Of a stretch of 23,851 nucleotides of DNA, positions 21,983-23,851 are shown piece by piece; within the stretch, counting starts at the first letter, position 1, and every line of letters starts with the position of its first letter. Source of the stretch: an uncultured Burkholderiales bacterium (GTDB lineage Bacteria > Pseudomonadota > Gammaproteobacteria > Burkholderiales > Thiobacillaceae); contig CALAMX010000132.1 of NCBI GenBank assembly GCA_937925755.1, positions 1 to 23,851 of the forward strand, given 5' to 3'. The notes under the pieces are model-generated. The model searched no databases, was not told the origin of the DNA, and saw only the letters and a program-made list of their open reading frames with translations. The position numbers were made by a program, and so were the translations under genes.

Positions 21983-22561
21983 TCAGGCGGGGTCGGCGGC
22001 GAGGAGCTCGAGCAGTCTGCGCCGTGCCTCGGCGAGGTCGGCCACGCTCACCACATCTTTGGCGTCCACGGGATCGACCGCACTCTCACCGAGCAGCAGC
22101 AGGTGCCCCACCCCGGCCGCACGGCCCGCTGCGATGTCGGAGGCCTTGTCGCCGATCAGCACCGAGCGAGGCAGGTCCAAGCCTAGTGCGTCGCGCGCCT
22201 TGAGCAGCATGCCAGGATTGGGTTTGCGGTCGAAGGATTCACGCCGGTAGTCGCCGATCCCGGCCGTGGGATGGTAGGGGCAGTGATAGACGGCATCCAG
22301 GTTGATGCCGCGCGCCCGAAACTCGCCCAGCATCCAGGCGGTGAGGCGCTGATACTCGGCCTCGGTGTAGTAGCCGCGGCCGATGCCGGCCTGATTGGTA
22401 ACCACTACCAAGGCGAGCCCGCGGTCGCGGGCGGCGTGGCACAGCTCGAAGATGCCTGGCATGAATTCGAAGTCCTCGATGCGGTGGACATAATTCTTTT
22501 CCACGTTGATCACCCCATCCCGGTCGAGGAACAGGGCACGGCGGGGCTTGGGCGTCATCAT
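21983..22561 (-). CDS. gmhB: D-glycero-D-manno-heptose 1,7-bisphosphate phosphatase
   Basis: GmhB removes the C7 phosphate from heptose 1,7-bisphosphate on the way to activated heptose for LPS core or glycans. The product is 192 residues of the HAD family: FLDRDGVIN (D13 nucleophile, D15), VVTNQAGIGRG (53-63), KPNPGM (113-118) and IGDKASDI (136-143). The zinc loop is partly altered: CPYHP (94-98) is present, but the usual CxC before RKP is replaced by SFD. It overlaps the upstream gene by 4 bp (ATGA). The 3' end faces the glycosyltransferase with a 6-bp gap. Confidence 0.92.
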   Translation of the reverse strand: MMTPKPRRALFLDRDGVINVEKNYVHRIEDFEFMPGIFELCHAARDRGLALVVVTNQAGIGRGYYTEAEYQRLTAWMLGEFRARGINLDAVYHCPYHPTAGIGDYRRESFDRKPNPGMLLKARDALGLDLPRSVLIGDKASDIAAGRAAGVGHLLLLGESAVDPVDAKDVVSVADLAEARRRLLELLAADPA

Positions 22562-23298
22562 GCGCGGGTCCCGTCCGACGGGGCGAAGAGGGCCTGGGCG
22601 CGGGCATAGTCCGCCGGTACGCCGATGTCGATGAAGCGGCCTTGGGTGAGAAAGGCGAGCGGACGCAACGTCGCCACCTGGGGCACGAGTAGATCCTGTT
22701 CGAAGGAATGTGGCCGGCCCTCAGGGATCTGCGCGATGAGCTCGGCACCGATGAGATAGGTCCCGGCGTTGATCAGGCCGGGGCCGCTGTGCCCTTTCTC
22801 GCGAAAGCCGACGATGCGGTCGGCCCTGACCTCGACGCTGCCGTAGCGCCCGACGTCGAGCACCGCGCAGACCGCGACGCTGAGCCGCACGCCAGCCGAG
22901 AGATGGGCGGCATGCATGGCCCGGTAGTCGAGCGTGAGATAGGTGTCGCCGTTGAGGACGAAGACCGGGTCGGCTTTGAGGTGCGGGGCGGCGAGACGGA
23001 TGGCGCCGCCCGTGCCCAGCGGGCTGGATTCGACGGAGTAGGTGAGCGGCAGGCCCCGGTAGGCATGGCCGAAATGCTGACGGATCACCTCGTGGCGATA
23101 CCCTACGGCCAACACGACCGTGGCGAAGCCCGCCTCGACCAAGGCGTCGAGGATGTGGGCGAGGAAGGGCTGGCCGGCCACGGGCGCCATGGGTTTGGGC
23201 AGGTCTGGCACCACGCTGCGCAGTCGGGTGCCGAGTCCGCCAGCCAGGATGATGGCCTGCAGGGAAGGATCGGGCGGCGGTGGGGCGGGTGTCGACAT
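22558..23298 (-). CDS. hddC: Sugar-1-phosphate nucleotidyltransferase, HddC-like
   Basis: The product, 246 residues from the ATG at 23298, is a nucleotidyltransferase: AIILAGGLGTRLRSVVPDLPKPM (15-37, glycine-rich nucleotide loop with the K of LPKP), SPLGTGGAI (92-100), VLNGDTY (114-120, metal Asp) and INAGTYL, then FIDIGVPADY. Pairing with gmhB suggests D-glycero-alpha-D-manno-heptose 1-phosphate guanylyltransferase, but a plain GMP- or UMP-sugar transferase cannot be excluded. A longer form from a TTG at 23340 is less likely. No strong ribosome-binding site is visible. Confidence 0.8.
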   Translation of the reverse strand: MSTPAPPPPDPSLQAIILAGGLGTRLRSVVPDLPKPMAPVAGQPFLAHILDALVEAGFATVVLAVGYRHEVIRQHFGHAYRGLPLTYSVESSPLGTGGAIRLAAPHLKADPVFVLNGDTYLTLDYRAMHAAHLSAGVRLSVAVCAVLDVGRYGSVEVRADRIVGFREKGHSGPGLINAGTYLIGAELIAQIPEGRPHSFEQDLLVPQVATLRPLAFLTQGRFIDIGVPADYARAQALFAPSDGTRA

Positions 23299-23389
23299 GG
23301 CGTCATGCAGGGTGGTCGTCGTTGCGGGACAATACAACAAGTCGCCAGCGTTGCGCAGGGGCGACCCGCCAACCCGTTCGAGCGCCGTC

Positions 23390-23851
23390 TTGCAACCGAT
23401 CGACCTTCTTCATGCGGCCCATGCCGCCGCCATCGCTGCGGCGCAGCCCGAGCGTGTGCTGCCGCCGCATCTGTCCCTGCGAAGGTGCGGGCGACTGCGG
23501 GTGGTGGGGGCCGGCAAGGCGGCCGCGGCCATGGCGGCGGTGGTGGAGGCGCACGCCCCGCCGAGCCTGCGACTGGATGGCCTGGTGGTCACCCGCCACG
23601 ACCATGGCATGCCGACCCGGTCGATCCGGGTGTTCACTGCCGGCCACCCCCTGCCGGATGCGGCCGTCTTGCAGGCGGCCGGAGAGGTCCTGCATCTGGT
23701 CTCTAGCACCGCGCCGCAGGACCATATCCTGGCCCTGATCTCCGGCGGTGGCTCCAGCCTGCTGTCGCTGCCCGCCGAGGGACTTACCCTCGACGATCTC
23801 GCCCAGGTGAGCCGCGACCTGCTCGCCAGCGGGGCGCCCATCGCCGAGATC
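23390..23851 (+). CDS. Glycerate 2-kinase (GckA/TtuD family), N-terminal part
   Basis: The frame is open to the right edge (154 codons from TTG 23390). It matches the DUF4147/MOFRL glycerate kinase family, often labelled TtuD or hydroxypyruvate reductase, which phosphorylates D-glycerate to 2-phosphoglycerate. Visible blocks are RVVGAGKAAAAM (37-48), LVVTRHDHG (65-73), AGHPLPDAA (84-92) and ALISGGGSSLLSLPAEG (115-131). The start is uncertain: the frame is also open up to ATG 23297, which would overlap the divergent hddC start; TTG 23390 best fits the usual N-terminus, before LLHAAHAAAIAAAQP. Confidence 0.88.
   Translation, partial: MQPIDLLHAAHAAAIAAAQPERVLPPHLSLRRCGRLRVVGAGKAAAAMAAVVEAHAPPSLRLDGLVVTRHDHGMPTRSIRVFTAGHPLPDAAVLQAAGEVLHLVSSTAPQDHILALISGGGSSLLSLPAEGLTLDDLAQVSRDLLASGAPIAEI

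Noticed and set aside
22708..23706. A 332-codon + strand frame opposite hddC and into the kinase region
   Set aside because: hddC on the - strand has clear nucleotidyltransferase motifs, and the right-hand part is better explained by the glycerate kinase frame. The frame ends in a low-complexity Gly/Arg/Pro stretch.
1..23851. Mobile elements, CRISPR arrays, tRNA or rRNA genes
   Set aside because: I found no transposase-like product, no regularly spaced direct repeats, and no tRNA- or rRNA-like sequence on either strand.

Overview
The window is a GC-rich proteobacterial chromosome segment. Three things point to Betaproteobacteria or the related Acidithiobacillia. infA sits between secY and rpmJ. 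The C-terminus of RpoA (LTLGMKLENWPP) is of beta-type. rpsF-priB-rpsR-rplI is followed directly by dnaB-alr. This placement is inference from gene order and remembered family sequences; no search was run.

From 1 to about 14.1 kb the window holds the end of tuf (EF-Tu) and then a complete S10-spc-alpha ribosomal supercluster, all on the + strand: rpsJ-rplC-rplD-rplW-rplB-rpsS-rplV-rpsC-rplP-rpmC-rpsQ, then rplN-rplX-rplE-rpsN-rpsH-rplF-rplR-rpsE-rpmD-rplO-secY-infA-rpmJ, then rpsM-rpsK-rpsD-rpoA-rplQ. Most genes overlap or lie within about 20 bp of each other. The exceptions are informative. The tuf-rpsJ, rpsQ-rplN and rpmJ-rpsM gaps each carry a promoter-like sequence, and they fall at the classical S10, spc and alpha boundaries. 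The rpsJ-rplC gap (119 bp) carries a hairpin that I cannot assign.

From 14.1 to 17.2 kb lies the rpsF-priB-rpsR-rplI cluster, preceded by a structured leader that resembles the S6:S18 autoregulatory motif. It is followed by a hairpin and then dnaB (replicative helicase). PriB and DnaB link this block to replication restart.

From 17.2 to 19.4 kb are alr (alanine racemase, peptidoglycan precursor) and trpC (tryptophan synthesis), with a promoter-like sequence between them. From 19.5 to 22.0 kb is a two-gene unit: a membrane-anchored protein with polysaccharide-deacetylase-like motifs and a GT4-type glycosyltransferase. From 22.0 to 23.3 kb, on the - strand, is the overlapping pair hddC-like nucleotidyltransferase and gmhB phosphatase, which belong to nucleotide-activated heptose synthesis. 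A glycerate 2-kinase gene starts divergently and runs off the right edge. The 19.5-23.3 kb part looks like a small cell-surface glycan module.

Most of the window is ordinary, highly conserved housekeeping DNA. The points most worth a second look are the uncharacterised deacetylase/glycosyltransferase pair, the altered zinc loop of GmhB, the zinc-type S4, and the structured leaders before rplC and rpsF. I see no mobile element, CRISPR array, tRNA or rRNA.
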